Source: Sphingomonas sp. BK235
Lineage (GTDB): Bacteria > Pseudomonadota > Alphaproteobacteria > Sphingomonadales > Sphingomonadaceae
DNA: 64,000 bases
Direction: 5' to 3'
NCBI RefSeq assembly: GCF_004345855.1
Contig: NZ_SLXN01000005.1
Location: 1 to 64,000, forward strand
Within the stretch, counting starts at the first letter, position 1, and every line of letters starts with the position of its first letter. Under the pieces are notes generated by a model. The model searched no databases, had not been told where the DNA came from, and saw only the letters and a list, made by a program, of their open reading frames with translations. The position numbers and the translations under genes are program-made. Shown here one piece after another: positions 18,445-27,798 of the stretch.

Positions 18445-19150
18445 CGCCGCCGCTCCGCCCGCGCGCGCGGGTCAGGCGATAGACGCGCGCCGGCGGCAGG
18501 TTCCACCAGGCGGTGCCGATCACCTCGGCCTCGAGGCGCAGCGCGCGCAGGACGTCCGCGGGCACCGAGCAGCGCCGGCCGTAGGTGAAGAGATACAGCC
18601 GCGCATCGGGCGTCATGCGATCGAGCGCGGCGCGCAGGATCGCCGCGACCGTGGCGGGCGGCATGGCGAGCAGGCCGAGGCCGCAGACCGCCGCCCCGTA
18701 GCGCCGCGACGTGGCGGCGCCGAGCCGCGCCGCGTCGATCGCGAGCACCTGCGCGTGCGGATAGCGGCGCGCCAGCCGGCGCGCGAGCGCGGGGTCCTGC
18801 TCGACCAGGGTGAGGTCGCGTTCGGCGACGCCGCGCGCGAGCAGCGCGGGCACAAACGCGCCGGTGCCGCTGCCCAGCTCCAGCAGCGCGCCGGCCGCCG
18901 GATCGATCTCCCGCGTGATGAGCGCGGCCAGCGCGCGGCCCGACGGCGCGATCGCCGCCATGCCGCGCGGGTCGCGCCACCAGCGCGCGAGAAAGGTCAG
19001 CCGGTCGCCCCAGTCGCGGCGCAGCGCGCCCGGCCCATGCGTCGGCGCGTCACGGCGGGGCGCGTCACGGCGGGGCGCGGCGGACGGATCGGCGAGCAGG
19101 AGCGGCGAACAGGCGTGGAGCGGCACCGCCGCGGACAGGCATCGGGTCAT
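18434..19150 (-). CDS. SAM-dependent methyltransferase, phospholipid N-methyltransferase-like
   Basis: The product is 238 residues. LTFLARWWRDPRGMAAIAPSGRALAA resembles the start of PmtA-type phosphatidylethanolamine N-methyltransferases. The class I SAM motif is ALLELGSGTGAFVPALL, followed by acidic post-I LTLVEQDP and motif II-like YGAAVCGLGLLAMP. It probably methylates a membrane lipid or another small target at the membrane surface. The first 35 residues are poorly conserved in type and contain a doubled PRRDA unit made by a 15-bp direct repeat at 19048-19077, so the true start could be internal. It begins 9 bases after the MipA-like gene and is followed by a membrane protein gene. Confidence 0.75.
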   Translation of the reverse strand: MTRCLSAAVPLHACSPLLLADPSAAPRRDAPRRDAPTHGPGALRRDWGDRLTFLARWWRDPRGMAAIAPSGRALAALITREIDPAAGALLELGSGTGAFVPALLARGVAERDLTLVEQDPALARRLARRYPHAQVLAIDAARLGAATSRRYGAAVCGLGLLAMPPATVAAILRAALDRMTPDARLYLFTYGRRCSVPADVLRALRLEAEVIGTAWWNLPPARVYRLTRARGRSGGDAR

Positions 19151-19158
19151 CGCGCGCC

Positions 19159-19947
19159 TCAGAAACGGTAGGAGAGGGTGAGACCGGCGAGCGGCTGCCA
19201 GCGGCTGCCCTGCTCGGTCACCGGGCTGTCGGCGGCGTCGCCGACCAGATAGGTCGCGCCCAGCCGGCCGATGACGCCCCAGTGTCGGTCGAGATAATGG
19301 CCCGCGGTCAGCCCCGCGCCGATGTCGCGGAACCCGCCGCCGGGCCGATAGGCGGCGAGCCCGCTGCGCGCCGCGTCGGCGGGGCCGATGCCGAAATAGG
19401 TGCGGGTGTAATCGCGGTCGGCCCAGCTCGCCTGCACGTCGAGCGCGACGAAGGTATCGCGCGTGCGCACCGCGGCATAGCCGAGGCTGGCGGTGGCGCT
19501 CAGTCCGTCGTGGACGCCCGCCACGTCATGGACGACGGTCAGCTCGGTCGACAGCGCGCCCTGGCCGAGCGCGTCGCCGCCGAAGCGATAGCCGACATAG
19601 CCGCCCGCCTCGACCGCGGTGCCGATCGTCGGCAGCAGCCCGACAGGGCCGTCGACGTCGTCGCGATTGAGCCGCGCGCCCAGCACCGGCCCGATCGACA
19701 GCCGCGGGTCGGAGGCGAGATCGACCCGCGCGCGCAGCCCGCGCAGCTCCAGCGTGACGCCGCGATAGCGGACATCGCCGAGCAGGAAGGGGATGACGCG
19801 TCGCTCGTCGGAGCCGTCGTAGCGCGGCGCGACCCCGGCGCCGACGGCGACCTGGCCGTGCGGCGTGTCGTCGGGCGGCACCTGCGCCCATGCCGTACAG
19901 GGAAGGAAGAGCGCGAGCGCGATCGTCGCGCGCAGCGGGCTGCGCAT
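19159..19947 (-). CDS. MipA/OmpV-family outer-membrane protein
   Basis: The protein is 262 residues with a signal peptide cleaved after TAWA. The mature part is a beta-barrel: VAVGAGVAPRYDGSDERRVIPFLLGDVRYRG is the typical MipA/OmpV opening, GGYVGYRFGGDAL lies mid-chain, and the chain ends LAGLTLSYRF with the terminal Phe of outer-membrane proteins. Family members scaffold murein enzymes or act as small porins; no evidence here separates these roles. The start follows AAGGA. It heads a three-gene set with the methyltransferase and the small membrane protein. Confidence 0.88.
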   Translation of the reverse strand: MRSPLRATIALALFLPCTAWAQVPPDDTPHGQVAVGAGVAPRYDGSDERRVIPFLLGDVRYRGVTLELRGLRARVDLASDPRLSIGPVLGARLNRDDVDGPVGLLPTIGTAVEAGGYVGYRFGGDALGQGALSTELTVVHDVAGVHDGLSATASLGYAAVRTRDTFVALDVQASWADRDYTRTYFGIGPADAARSGLAAYRPGGGFRDIGAGLTAGHYLDRHWGVIGRLGATYLVGDAADSPVTEQGSRWQPLAGLTLSYRF

Positions 19948-20498
19948 CGGGTAGGTCCTTTCGATCGTGGAGGGAGGGGCGTCAGCGGCGCGAGACGGGG
20001 CTGTGACGCCGCCGCGGCGTCGCGGCTGTGCCGACCCGGTCGGCCGGGAAGATCGCGCGCGTCACGCTTGGACGCGGCGTGATGGTGTCAATGCTACGCC
20101 GACAGCGCCAGCATCATCTCGCGCCCCATCGAGGCGTCGAGCAACGGGAACAGAATAGCCAGCCGCGGGAAAAGATGTGTCACCCGCCTGATGGCGACCC
20201 TGTGTTTGAACGGATGGAACGATGCTTGGGCAGGACTGGTGACGACAAGGGTCGATGACGTGTGCGACGGTGGCATGGTCCAGCTTCCTCGCTTGATCCG
20301 GTACGCTCAAGCTAGAAGGATCGACCGGTGGCCAGAATGGCGGATACCGCAGAAATCTTGCCTGATCCTGCGAAGCCCGCGCCGCCGCACGGCGGCCGAT
20401 GCGGTGCGGGGGTCGACGCGCTCCACCACGCGACCGCGTCGCCGTGCTCCAGCGTAGGCGGGAGTCCAGTGTGGCAGGCGGCGATCTCGGTAACCATG
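19948..20498. other. Intergenic stretch without a recognisable gene
   Basis: Between the MipA-like gene and the repeat-bearing segment at 20499 no frame shows a convincing start, ribosome site or known domain. GC content dips around 20090-20300 compared with the flanks. Short open frames on both strands (for example minus 20276-20094) match nothing I recognise. It may hold promoters for the MipA-like gene or a decayed gene. Confidence 0.5.
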
Positions 20499-20740
20499 GG
20501 TCCGGACCCAGAAGGTTCATTGTCGCGGAAGCGGCTCGCCCGCGTCATCCCGGGCTCGACCCGGGATCCATGGTGCCGCGAGAGCCGCCATGGTTGCTTC
20601 CGCGGAAAAATGGATCCCGGCGCGAGGCCGGGATGACGGTGGGGGAAGAGAAAGAGGTCTCCCTCACCACAGCGTTCACCCGCGACGAGCAGCGGCCGAT
20701 CAGGCGACCGAAGATGCAAGCCACCTTCTGGGTCCGGACC
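20499..20740. repeat. Inverted-repeat-flanked element containing the 96-bp repeat, copy B
   Basis: A 17-bp perfect inverted pair (GGTCCGGACCCAGAAGG at 20499-20515; complement at 20724-20740) brackets the segment. Inside, the 96-bp palindromic core occupies 20543-20638 and is preceded by AAGGTTCATTGTCGCGGAAG. The same extended unit, in the opposite orientation, is at about 37195-37332. The structure resembles a small non-autonomous mobile element, with no coding capacity seen. Confidence 0.65.
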
Positions 20741-20797
20741 AATGGGCTCCGTCGCTCGCCCGAACACGCCGGCGCGTCGGATGAGGCGGGTCAGTCC

Positions 20798-22954
20798 CTA
20801 CCCGATCGGCAGCCGCCGCGTCGGGGTGCCGGTGAGCGCGAGCAAGGCGTTGGCGACCGCGGGCGCGATCGGCGGGACACCGGGCTCGCCCATGCCGGTG
20901 GGCCGCTGGGCGGAGGGCATGATATGCGTCTCGACCGCGGGCATGTCGCTCATCCGCACCACCGGATAGGTATCGAAATTGGTCTCCTGCACGACGCCGT
21001 CGACGAGCGTCATCGCCCCGAACAGCGCGGCGGACAGGCCGAAGCCGATCCCGCCCTCCATCTGCGCGCGGATCTGGTCGGGCGAGACCGCGATGCCGCA
21101 GTCGGCCACCGCGACGACGCGCCGCACCTGGGGCCTGCCCTGCTCGAGGCGCACTTCCGCCACCTGGCCGACCAGCGTGCCATAGGTCTCGTGAATGGCC
21201 AGGCCCCGCGCCCAGCCGGCGTCGAGCGCGTCGCCCCAACCGGCGCGGCGGCACAAGGTGTCGAGCAGCGCGAGGCGCCGCCGGTCGCCGGCCTTCTCGT
21301 AGAACACCCGGCGGTAGGCGGCGGGATCGCGCCCCGCGCGCCGGGCGAGCTGGTCGATGACATGCTCCATGACGAAGGCGCTGTGCGAGTGGCCGACCGA
21401 GCGCCAGAAGGAAGGCGGTATCGTGAGCGAGGGACTGAAGACCTTGCCGTCGACCGTCGCGGCGGTGGCGAAATAGGGCGAGCCCTCGATCCCCTCGACC
21501 GCCTGACCGTTCGGCCCGACCGGGACGAGCTTCTGGCAGACGCTGTGGACGCGCCAGCGCTGCGGGAAGCCGTCGCGGCCGATCTGCACCCACAGGCGGT
21601 GGTGCGACATCGGACGGAAATGGCCTGCCATCATCTCGTCCTCGCGGGTCCAGATCAGCTTCACCGGTCGCCCGTCGGTACGCTTGGCGATGCGGACGCA
21701 TTCGACGACATAGTCCGCGCTCATCACCCCGCGCCGCCCGAACGAGCCGCCCGCCGGGACGACCTCGAGATCGACCCGCCCCGGGATGGTGCGCGCCGCC
21801 AGCGCGGCCTGCACCTGATCGATGCTCGGCAGGTGCGCCCCCGAGGTGAGCGAGACGTCCCAGCCCCGCACCGCGGCGACGCAGTCCAGCGTCTCCATCG
21901 GCGCATGCGCGAGATAGGGGAAGTCGAACGTGAACGCGACGACGTCGCCGCGCAGCGGCGCCTCGGGCGTGTCGCCCTTCATGGCGAAGTCGCTCGGGCG
22001 CACGTCGCCGCGCCCGGCGGCGAGCTCGTGGTAAAGGCGGACCAGCTCGGGGGTCGACCGGCGCTCGGCCGCGCTGTCGTCCCACTCGACCCGCAGCGCG
22101 TCGCGGCCGCGGCGCGCCGCCATGGTGGTTTCCGCGACCACCGCGACCCCGGTCTCGATCGCGAAGACGTCGACCACGCCCTTCACCGCGCGGGCGTCCG
22201 ACGGATCGAAGCGCGCGAGCCGCCCACCGAAGCGCGGGCTGTGCGCCACCATCGCGACCAGCAGGCCGGGTCGCTGGACATCCTGCGTATAGACCTGCGC
22301 GCCGGTGCTCTTGGCCACGCTGTCCTTGCGACGGACGCGATCGGTGCCGATCAGCCTGTAATCGCTCGCCGGCTTGAGCGTCGGCCGCTGCGGGGGAGTC
22401 TGGCGCGCGGCGTCGGCGAGCAGCGCCGCGAAGGTCGCGGAGCGGCCCGAACCGGGGTGGGAGACCACGCCGTCGCGCACCGTGATGAGCCGGCGCGGCA
22501 CCTGCCAGCGCAGCGCCGCGGCGTCGACGAACATCGCGCGCGCGGCGGCACCGGCGGTGCGCATCAGGTCCCAGTTGGACGCGATCGAGCGCGACCCGAC
22601 CGACGCCTGCGGCCCATAGGCGCGGAAGTTGCTGCGTGCGCTCACCACGCTCACGCGCGCCCAGTCGGCATCCAGCTCCTCGGCGATCATCGCCGCCATG
22701 CCGGCATGGATCCCCTGGCCGAGCTCCTGCTGGCGATTGACGACGGTGACGCTGCCGTCGGGGGCGATGCGGATATAGGCGCCGAAGGCGCTCGGCGCCG
22801 GATCGGTGCCGCCCCCGCTCAGCAGGGCGCCGCCCACCGCCATCGGGTGGGTCGCGGCATAGCCGACCACCAGCGCGCCGCCGGCGAGCGACCCGCCCAG
22901 GATCAGGCGCCGCCGCGTCAGCCGCGGTCCGCGCGTCAGAGGAGGAACGTTCAT
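20798..22954 (-). CDS. Molybdopterin-binding aldehyde/isoquinoline oxidoreductase large subunit (IorB-like)
   Basis: The product is 718 residues. A twin-arginine leader (LTRRRLILGGSLAGGALV) marks export of a folded cofactor enzyme. The body matches the xanthine-oxidase-family molybdopterin subunit of the IorB branch: NRQQELGQGIHAGMAAMIAEELD, VPAGGSFGRRG, and near the C-terminus PTGMGEPGVPPIAPAVANALLALTG, which holds the catalytic Glu. It oxidises an aldehyde or N-heterocycle and passes electrons to the 2Fe-2S subunit and then the two-haem cytochrome encoded just upstream. ATG 22954 is chosen because it overlaps the cytochrome stop (ATGA); an upstream extension of the frame to 23197 lacks support. 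Confidence 0.9.
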   Translation of the reverse strand: MNVPPLTRGPRLTRRRLILGGSLAGGALVVGYAATHPMAVGGALLSGGGTDPAPSAFGAYIRIAPDGSVTVVNRQQELGQGIHAGMAAMIAEELDADWARVSVVSARSNFRAYGPQASVGSRSIASNWDLMRTAGAAARAMFVDAAALRWQVPRRLITVRDGVVSHPGSGRSATFAALLADAARQTPPQRPTLKPASDYRLIGTDRVRRKDSVAKSTGAQVYTQDVQRPGLLVAMVAHSPRFGGRLARFDPSDARAVKGVVDVFAIETGVAVVAETTMAARRGRDALRVEWDDSAAERRSTPELVRLYHELAAGRGDVRPSDFAMKGDTPEAPLRGDVVAFTFDFPYLAHAPMETLDCVAAVRGWDVSLTSGAHLPSIDQVQAALAARTIPGRVDLEVVPAGGSFGRRGVMSADYVVECVRIAKRTDGRPVKLIWTREDEMMAGHFRPMSHHRLWVQIGRDGFPQRWRVHSVCQKLVPVGPNGQAVEGIEGSPYFATAATVDGKVFSPSLTIPPSFWRSVGHSHSAFVMEHVIDQLARRAGRDPAAYRRVFYEKAGDRRRLALLDTLCRRAGWGDALDAGWARGLAIHETYGTLVGQVAEVRLEQGRPQVRRVVAVADCGIAVSPDQIRAQMEGGIGFGLSAALFGAMTLVDGVVQETNFDTYPVVRMSDMPAVETHIMPSAQRPTGMGEPGVPPIAPAVANALLALTGTPTRRLPIG

Positions 22955-23649
22955 GCCGGACACCTCGCCCCCGTTTCGAGCCACGCCGCGATCAGCGCGC
23001 CAAATTCTTCCTGCGTCCCCGGCGCGGGCTCGCGCGTGCCGCCGGGGTGCCATGCCCAGCCGACCAGCGCGTCCTGCGCCAGGTGACGGCGCAGCGCGGC
23101 GCGGTCCATGTGCGCGCGTGCGGGATCGAGCATCTGGCGGCAGATCGCGCCGAGCGAGCGGCCCTGCCACGCCATCTCCGCCGGGGCGAGCCGCCACGCC
23201 GCATGGCCCGGCACACCCGCGGGCGCGAAATTCGCCGCATGGTGGCAGGTGGTGCAGCGCAGCGTCACCTCGCCGCCGCCGTCGACACCCCGCCGGACGC
23301 TGGGCAGATGCGGCCGCATCCGGCCCGTCTGCGTCGGGCTGTCACCGCGCGGGTGGCAGTTCAGGCAGCGCGGATGCTGGATCACGCGCCCGGCCTCGGC
23401 GAACAGGGCGACCGACCGCGCCGACGGATCGCGTATCGCGGCGAACGACACCACGGGCCGCAGATGCGTCACCGTCGCCTGCCGCGGCGCGGACGCGAGC
23501 GGACCGGGCCGCGGCAGAGCGGCGGGGCGGAGCGCGAGGCCGGCGACCAGCAGGATGCCGGCGAGCAGGACCAGCGCCAGCGGCAGGCAGCCCGGCCGCC
23601 GCCGGCGACGACCGGTCTCCCCCGCGCGAGCGCGGCGCCATCGGCTCAC
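22951..23649 (-). CDS. Membrane-anchored two-haem c-type cytochrome of the oxidoreductase operon
   Basis: The product is 232 residues. An Arg-rich start is followed by one hydrophobic anchor ([19 protein letters not shown]), then two CxxCH haem sites, CLNCH and CTTCH. The C-terminal part ([30 protein letters not shown]) resembles cytochromes encoded next to IorAB-type enzymes. It likely accepts electrons from the 2Fe-2S subunit in the periplasm. GTG 23649 is chosen because it overlaps the upstream stop as GTGA; its own stop overlaps the next ATG. These double overlaps show tight coupling of all three subunits. Confidence 0.82.
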   Translation of the reverse strand: MSRWRRARAGETGRRRRRPGCLPLALVLLAGILLVAGLALRPAALPRPGPLASAPRQATVTHLRPVVSFAAIRDPSARSVALFAEAGRVIQHPRCLNCHPRGDSPTQTGRMRPHLPSVRRGVDGGGEVTLRCTTCHHAANFAPAGVPGHAAWRLAPAEMAWQGRSLGAICRQMLDPARAHMDRAALRRHLAQDALVGWAWHPGGTREPAPGTQEEFGALIAAWLETGARCPA

Positions 23650-24122
23650 GCGACCTGCCCCGCGGCGGCGCGCGCGCGCGCGGCATCGTGGATCGCCGCG
23701 CGGATGCGGTTGTAGGTCGCGCAGCGGCAGATGTTGCCGCTCATCGCCGCGTCGATGTCGCGGTCGGTCGGCGCGGCGCGCACGCGCAGCAACGCGATGG
23801 CGCTCATGATCTGGCCCGACTGGCAGAAGCCGCATTGCGGCACGTCGCGCGCGATCCAGGCGGCGCGCACCGCCTCGGCCTCGGCGCCGGCGACCGCCTC
23901 GATCGTGACGACCTGCGCCCCGGCCGCAGCCTCCAGCGGCAGCGAACAGGATCGCATCGGCTGGCCGTCGACATGGACGGTGCAGGCGCCGCACTGGCCC
24001 ACGCCGCAGCCATATTTGGTGCCGGTGAGATGGAGCGTGTCGCGCAGGATCCAGAGGAGCGGCGTCTCACCGTCCTCCTCGATCATGTGCGGGCGGCCAT
24101 TGACCACGACCTCGTACAGCAT
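23646..24122 (-). CDS. 2Fe-2S subunit of the molybdenum oxidoreductase (IorA-like)
   Basis: The product is 158 residues with the standard two-domain layout. An N-terminal plant-type ferredoxin domain has [15 protein letters not shown] plus a later Cys (RSCSLPL). A C-terminal helical [2Fe-2S] domain has [10 protein letters not shown] and [11 protein letters not shown]. It transfers electrons from the molybdopterin subunit to an outside acceptor, here probably the linked cytochrome. It has no signal peptide and is presumably carried out with the Tat substrate subunit. It is the first gene of the operon. Confidence 0.93.
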   Translation of the reverse strand: MLYEVVVNGRPHMIEEDGETPLLWILRDTLHLTGTKYGCGVGQCGACTVHVDGQPMRSCSLPLEAAAGAQVVTIEAVAGAEAEAVRAAWIARDVPQCGFCQSGQIMSAIALLRVRAAPTDRDIDAAMSGNICRCATYNRIRAAIHDAARARAAAGQVA

Positions 24123-24271
24123 GTGACAGGCTCGACGCAGCTTAAGGGGAGCCGCAGGTCTAACCCCGCGCCATCCGGCCCCGAACGCCGATTCCTTCAG
24201 AAAACATGCCTGATACCCCAGCCATGGCGCACGCGCCGCGCCGTCGGGTGCGGTGTGATCCGACCAGCGGC

Positions 24272-24499
24272 TCAGCCGAGCGACGCGCTCTCCACCAGCA
24301 CCAGCGCGCCCATCTTCGCCAGCAGCAGTTCGGCGACACCCTCCTCCAGGCCGCTCACCGCGACACCGATGCGATAGGTATCGCCGTCGCGCTCCACCCG
24401 CGCCTCGTCGACCGCGATCGAGCGGACCGCGAGCAGGTTCAGCACGCGAAGCGGCAGGTCGGGGGATGCCACGCCGGCGACGTGGAAACGGACGGTCAT
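24272..24499 (-). CDS. Small ACT-domain-like protein
   Basis: The product is 75 residues. [37 protein letters not shown] is followed by [22 protein letters not shown], a beta-alpha-beta-beta-alpha-beta pattern like the ACT domains of acetohydroxyacid synthase small subunits (IlvM type). A role in amino-acid sensing is suggested. Start ATG 24499 has AAGG about 9 bases upstream; a longer frame to 24565 adds an Arg-rich stretch unlike the family. It is divergent from an Lrp/AsnC regulator, another amino-acid-responsive protein, which fits. Confidence 0.7.
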   Translation of the reverse strand: MTVRFHVAGVASPDLPLRVLNLLAVRSIAVDEARVERDGDTYRIGVAVSGLEEGVAELLLAKMGALVLVESASLG

Positions 24500-24626
24500 C
24501 GGATCAGCCTTTGTCGACGCTGGAACCTCATCATGGCGGCGGCGCGGCGGAAAAGCTGTCCTCATCCACCCCGTTTCGGCTAGGATCGCGCACGATCATC
24601 CCCGTGAGCGGCGATTGGCGGTGAAA

Positions 24627-25088
24627 ATGACCGATCTCGACGATTATGACCGCCGTCTCTTGCGCGAGCTGCAACGCGACGGCCAGCAGACCGTCGCCCA
24701 GCTCGCCGCCAAGGTGGGCCTCTCCGCCTCCCCGTGCTGGCGGCGGATCGACCGGCTCGAGCGCGAGGGGGTGATCCGCGGGCGGGTCGCGGTGGTGGAT
24801 CGGCGCAAGGTCGGGCTGAGCGCGCATATCTTCGCGCAGGTAAGGCTCAACGCGCACGGTCGCGCCAACCTGGACGAGTTCGCCGCGGCGATCCGCGGCT
24901 TCCCGGAGGTGCTCGACGCTTATGTGCTGATGGGCACCACCGACTTCATGCTGCGCATCGTGGCGCGCGACATCGACGCCTATGAACGCTTCTTCTTCGA
25001 CAAGCTGAGCCGGCTCGCCGGCGTGCAGGAGATCACCTCCACCGTCGCCTTGTCGGAGATCAAGTCGACCGCGGAGCTGCCGATCTGA
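24627..25088 (+). CDS. Lrp/AsnC-family transcriptional regulator
   Basis: The product is 153 residues. An N-terminal winged helix (LDDYDRRLLRELQRDGQQTVAQLAAKVGLSASPCWRRIDRLEREGVI, in shortened form here: LDDYDRRLL, LAAKVGLS, CWRRIDRLEREG) is followed by a RAM domain with FPEVLDAYVLMGTTDFMLRI and VQEITSTVALSEIK. Such proteins form octamers that bind amino acids and control transport or catabolism genes. ATG 24627 is preferred to TTG 24615 and GTG 24621 because the domain begins there. It is divergent from the ACT-domain gene, a plausible target. Confidence 0.92.
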   Translation: MTDLDDYDRRLLRELQRDGQQTVAQLAAKVGLSASPCWRRIDRLEREGVIRGRVAVVDRRKVGLSAHIFAQVRLNAHGRANLDEFAAAIRGFPEVLDAYVLMGTTDFMLRIVARDIDAYERFFFDKLSRLAGVQEITSTVALSEIKSTAELPI

Positions 25089-25151
25089 TCCCGGCGTGCC
25101 GGCCGCGCGCGCCGGCCGGCGCGCGGCGGGGCGATGGAGGGCGGGGGGCGA

Positions 25152-25295
25152 TCAGGACGATTTCGCCTTGCCGCCCTTCTTCCCCAGCTCGGCCTGCGCC
25201 GCGGACGAGGTGCGCGGGTTCTTCTTGCCCTCCTTGGCGGCCTTGGCATTGGCCTTCTGCGCGGTCGCGCTGCCGTGACCTTTCTTCTCCGTCAT
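25152..25295 (-). CDS. Small basic KGG-type protein (47 residues)
   Basis: The short frame has a strong ribosome site (GGAGGGCGAGG) directly before ATG 25295 and ends TGA at 25152. The product begins MTEKKGHGSATAQKAN and ends LGKKGGKAKSS; nearly all residues are Lys, Ala, Gly, Ser or Glu. It resembles small general-stress or nucleic-acid-binding proteins with GKKGG repeats, but I cannot name a family with certainty. It converges on the Lrp gene, 63 bases away. Confidence 0.6.
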   Translation of the reverse strand: MTEKKGHGSATAQKANAKAAKEGKKNPRTSSAAQAELGKKGGKAKSS

Positions 25296-25578
25296 CCTCG
25301 CCCTCCGTCACGATCCGGCTCGAACGACGGCGCGCGCGGGTTGGTTGCCGTCGGGCCGCGCGCCCAGGCCGTCACCCGAGAAAGGCGCAGGGCCTCACGA
25401 CGCACGGTCGGAGTCCGTCCGTCGCCCGTCCGCACCGCAACAAGCTTTTCTCTTCTTTGTGAAGGGGAAAGAGATCCCGTCGACTCCGTTCCCGGCCTGT
25501 GGCAGTATCGCGGGCCTTGGGGAGAGATGCCGGCGACGGAACATCTTCGCGCGGTATCGGCATGCTGGGGGGCTGCAC

Positions 25579-27798
25579 ATGGATCGCCGCGACTTCGTCT
25601 TCTCGTTGACCGCCACCACCTTCCTGTCCTTTTCGTACAAAGCGCGCGCGCAGGCGGCCAGGCCGCCGGTCGCCAAGACGGTCGACGCGGTCGACACGCG
25701 GCTCGGCTACACGCTGCGCGATCCCTATCGCTGGATGGAGGACGCCAAGGACCCCGACTGGGCACCCTGGATGCGCGCGCAGGGGGCCTATGCGCGCGCC
25801 GCGCTCGACGCGCTGCCCGATCATGACGCGCTGCTGCGGCGGATCGGCGAGCTGACCGGCGACCTGCCGATCGCGTCGCGGGTGCAGCGCACCGGCGACG
25901 CCACCTTCGTCGAGTTCCGCCCCGCGGGGGCGAGCGTGCCCAAGCTCTACGTCATCGCGCGCCCCGGCGCGCCCCGGACGCTGCTGGTCGATCCCGAGGC
26001 GGTGAAGGACGCCGACGGCGCGCACATGAGCCTCGACTGGTGGCGCGCCTCCGACGACGGCGCGCTGGTCGCTTATGGCCTGTCGCCCGCGGGATCGGAG
26101 GAATCGGTCGCGCGCGTGCTGCGCGTCGCCGACCGCACGCATTTTCCCGAGACGATCGACCGCGCGCGCTTCGCCAGCCCGCAATGGCTGCCCGACGGCT
26201 CGGGCTTCTTCTACACGCGCGGGCGCGAGGGCGCGGTGCGCGGCGCGCCGGACTATCTGCTCAACACCGTGGCCTGGCTCCACCGGCTCGGCACCGACCC
26301 GCGCCAGGACGTGCGGATCGCGGGCGGCGGCGACACGCTCGACGGCTATACGCTGCTGCCGATCGACTTCCCCTTCGTGGTGGTCGCGCCGGGGTCGGAC
26401 ATGGCGCTGCTGCTGCCCTATGGCGGGGTGCGGCGCGAGAATGCGCTGCTCGCCGCGCCGCTGGCCGAGGCGATGAGCGGGCGCGCGCGCTGGCGCGCGG
26501 TGGCGCGGCTGGAGGATCAGGTCACCGCCTTCGCGCTGCGCGGGCGCGACGTCTATGTCGTGTCGGAGAAAGGCGCGCCGCTCGGGCGCGTGCTGCGCAC
26601 CTCCGCCACCGCGCCCGATCTCGCGCGCGCCGCGGTGGTGGTGCCGGAGGGGACGACCCCGATCGAGACCGCCGACGCCGGGTTGGTGGCGACGCGCGAC
26701 GGCGTCTATTTCGCGCGCCAGAACGGCGGGCCGATGACGCTCCACCGCCTCGCCCCCGACGGCGCGCTGACCGACATCGCCATGCCCTATGACGCGGGCA
26801 TCTACGCGCTGTTCGGCACGACCGACCGCGACGGCGTCGACGTGCGCATGGCGGGCTGGGTCGAGCCGTTCGCGATCTATCGCTACCAGCCCGGCGGAAA
26901 GCTCGCCGATACCGGGCTGAGCCCGCGCCCGCGCTTCTCCACCGCCGCCTATGAATCGACCCGGCTGATCGCCACCGCGCGCGACGGCACCAAGGTGCCG
27001 GTGTCGATCATCGCCAAGCGCGGGCTGGCGCGCGACGGCACCGCGCCCGCGCTGGGGCAATGCTATTCGAGCTACGGCATCTCCGCCTCGCCGATCTTCT
27101 CGCCGCGCTCGATCGCCTTCCTGGAGCGCGGCGGGGTGATGTTCGAGGTCCATGCGCGCGGCGGCGGCGAATATGGCTCGCCGTGGTGGCGCGCCGGGCA
27201 GAAGGCGAACAAGGCCAACACCTGGCACGATTTCATCGACGGCTGCGCGGCGGTGGTGAAGGCGGGCTGGACCGCCCCTGCGCGGCTGACGATCATGGGC
27301 ACGTCCGCGGGCGGGATCGCGGTGGGCAATGCGCTGGTCGAGCGGCCCGATCTGTTCGCCGGCGCGATCGACAATGTCGGCTGGACCAACACCGCGCGCG
27401 CCGGGGTCGAGCAGAACAGTGCGCCCAATTTCCCCGAGTTCGGCGACCCGTCGAACGACGCGGAATATCGCGGGCTGGTGGCGATGGACGCCTATCAGAA
27501 GGTGCGCGACGGCGTGCGCTATCCCGCGGTACTGGCGATGACGGGGATGACGGACCCGCGCGTCGCGCCCTGGCACCCCGCCAAGATGGCGGCGCGGCTC
27601 CAGCGCGCCTCGACCGGCGGGCCGGTGCTGCTGCGGGTCGATTTCGACGCGGGCCACGGGCTGGGCTCGACGCGCCAGCAGACCGACGCGCAATGGGCCG
27701 ACGTCTTCGCCTTCGTGCTGGCCACGGCGGGAACCGCCCGCCCCGGGGTGAGCGCGGGGCGAGCGCGGCCTCAGCCGTCCGCGCCGCCGTCGTCGTAG
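25579..27798 (+). CDS. Prolyl oligopeptidase-family serine peptidase (S9A)
   Basis: The product is 739 residues with a leader (MDRRDFVFSLTATTFLSFSY...AQA), so it is exported. An N-terminal part with LRDPYRWMEDAKDPDWAPWMRAQ leads into a seven-bladed propeller. The C-terminal alpha/beta-hydrolase domain has FEVHARGGGEYG, the nucleophile Ser about 576 in MGTSAGGIAVGN, Asp about 659 in GMTDPRVAPWHPAKM, and His about 693 in DAGHGLGS. It cuts short peptides after proline. ATG 25579 follows a G-run; the frame stays open to 25345 but that part shows no homology. Its end overlaps the convergent HxlR gene by 28 bases. Confidence 0.92.
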   Translation: MDRRDFVFSLTATTFLSFSYKARAQAARPPVAKTVDAVDTRLGYTLRDPYRWMEDAKDPDWAPWMRAQGAYARAALDALPDHDALLRRIGELTGDLPIASRVQRTGDATFVEFRPAGASVPKLYVIARPGAPRTLLVDPEAVKDADGAHMSLDWWRASDDGALVAYGLSPAGSEESVARVLRVADRTHFPETIDRARFASPQWLPDGSGFFYTRGREGAVRGAPDYLLNTVAWLHRLGTDPRQDVRIAGGGDTLDGYTLLPIDFPFVVVAPGSDMALLLPYGGVRRENALLAAPLAEAMSGRARWRAVARLEDQVTAFALRGRDVYVVSEKGAPLGRVLRTSATAPDLARAAVVVPEGTTPIETADAGLVATRDGVYFARQNGGPMTLHRLAPDGALTDIAMPYDAGIYALFGTTDRDGVDVRMAGWVEPFAIYRYQPGGKLADTGLSPRPRFSTAAYESTRLIATARDGTKVPVSIIAKRGLARDGTAPALGQCYSSYGISASPIFSPRSIAFLERGGVMFEVHARGGGEYGSPWWRAGQKANKANTWHDFIDGCAAVVKAGWTAPARLTIMGTSAGGIAVGNALVERPDLFAGAIDNVGWTNTARAGVEQNSAPNFPEFGDPSNDAEYRGLVAMDAYQKVRDGVRYPAVLAMTGMTDPRVAPWHPAKMAARLQRASTGGPVLLRVDFDAGHGLGSTRQQTDAQWADVFAFVLATAGTARPGVSAGRARPQPSAPPSS

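Noticed and set aside
20062..20520. A 152-codon minus-strand frame in the gap before the oxidoreductase operon
   Set aside because: It starts in a dispersed repeat, has no ribosome site and shows no recognisable motif.
20399..23086. An 895-codon plus-strand frame over repeats and the molybdopterin subunit
   Set aside because: It begins inside dispersed repeats and has no domain; the minus-strand operon is certain.
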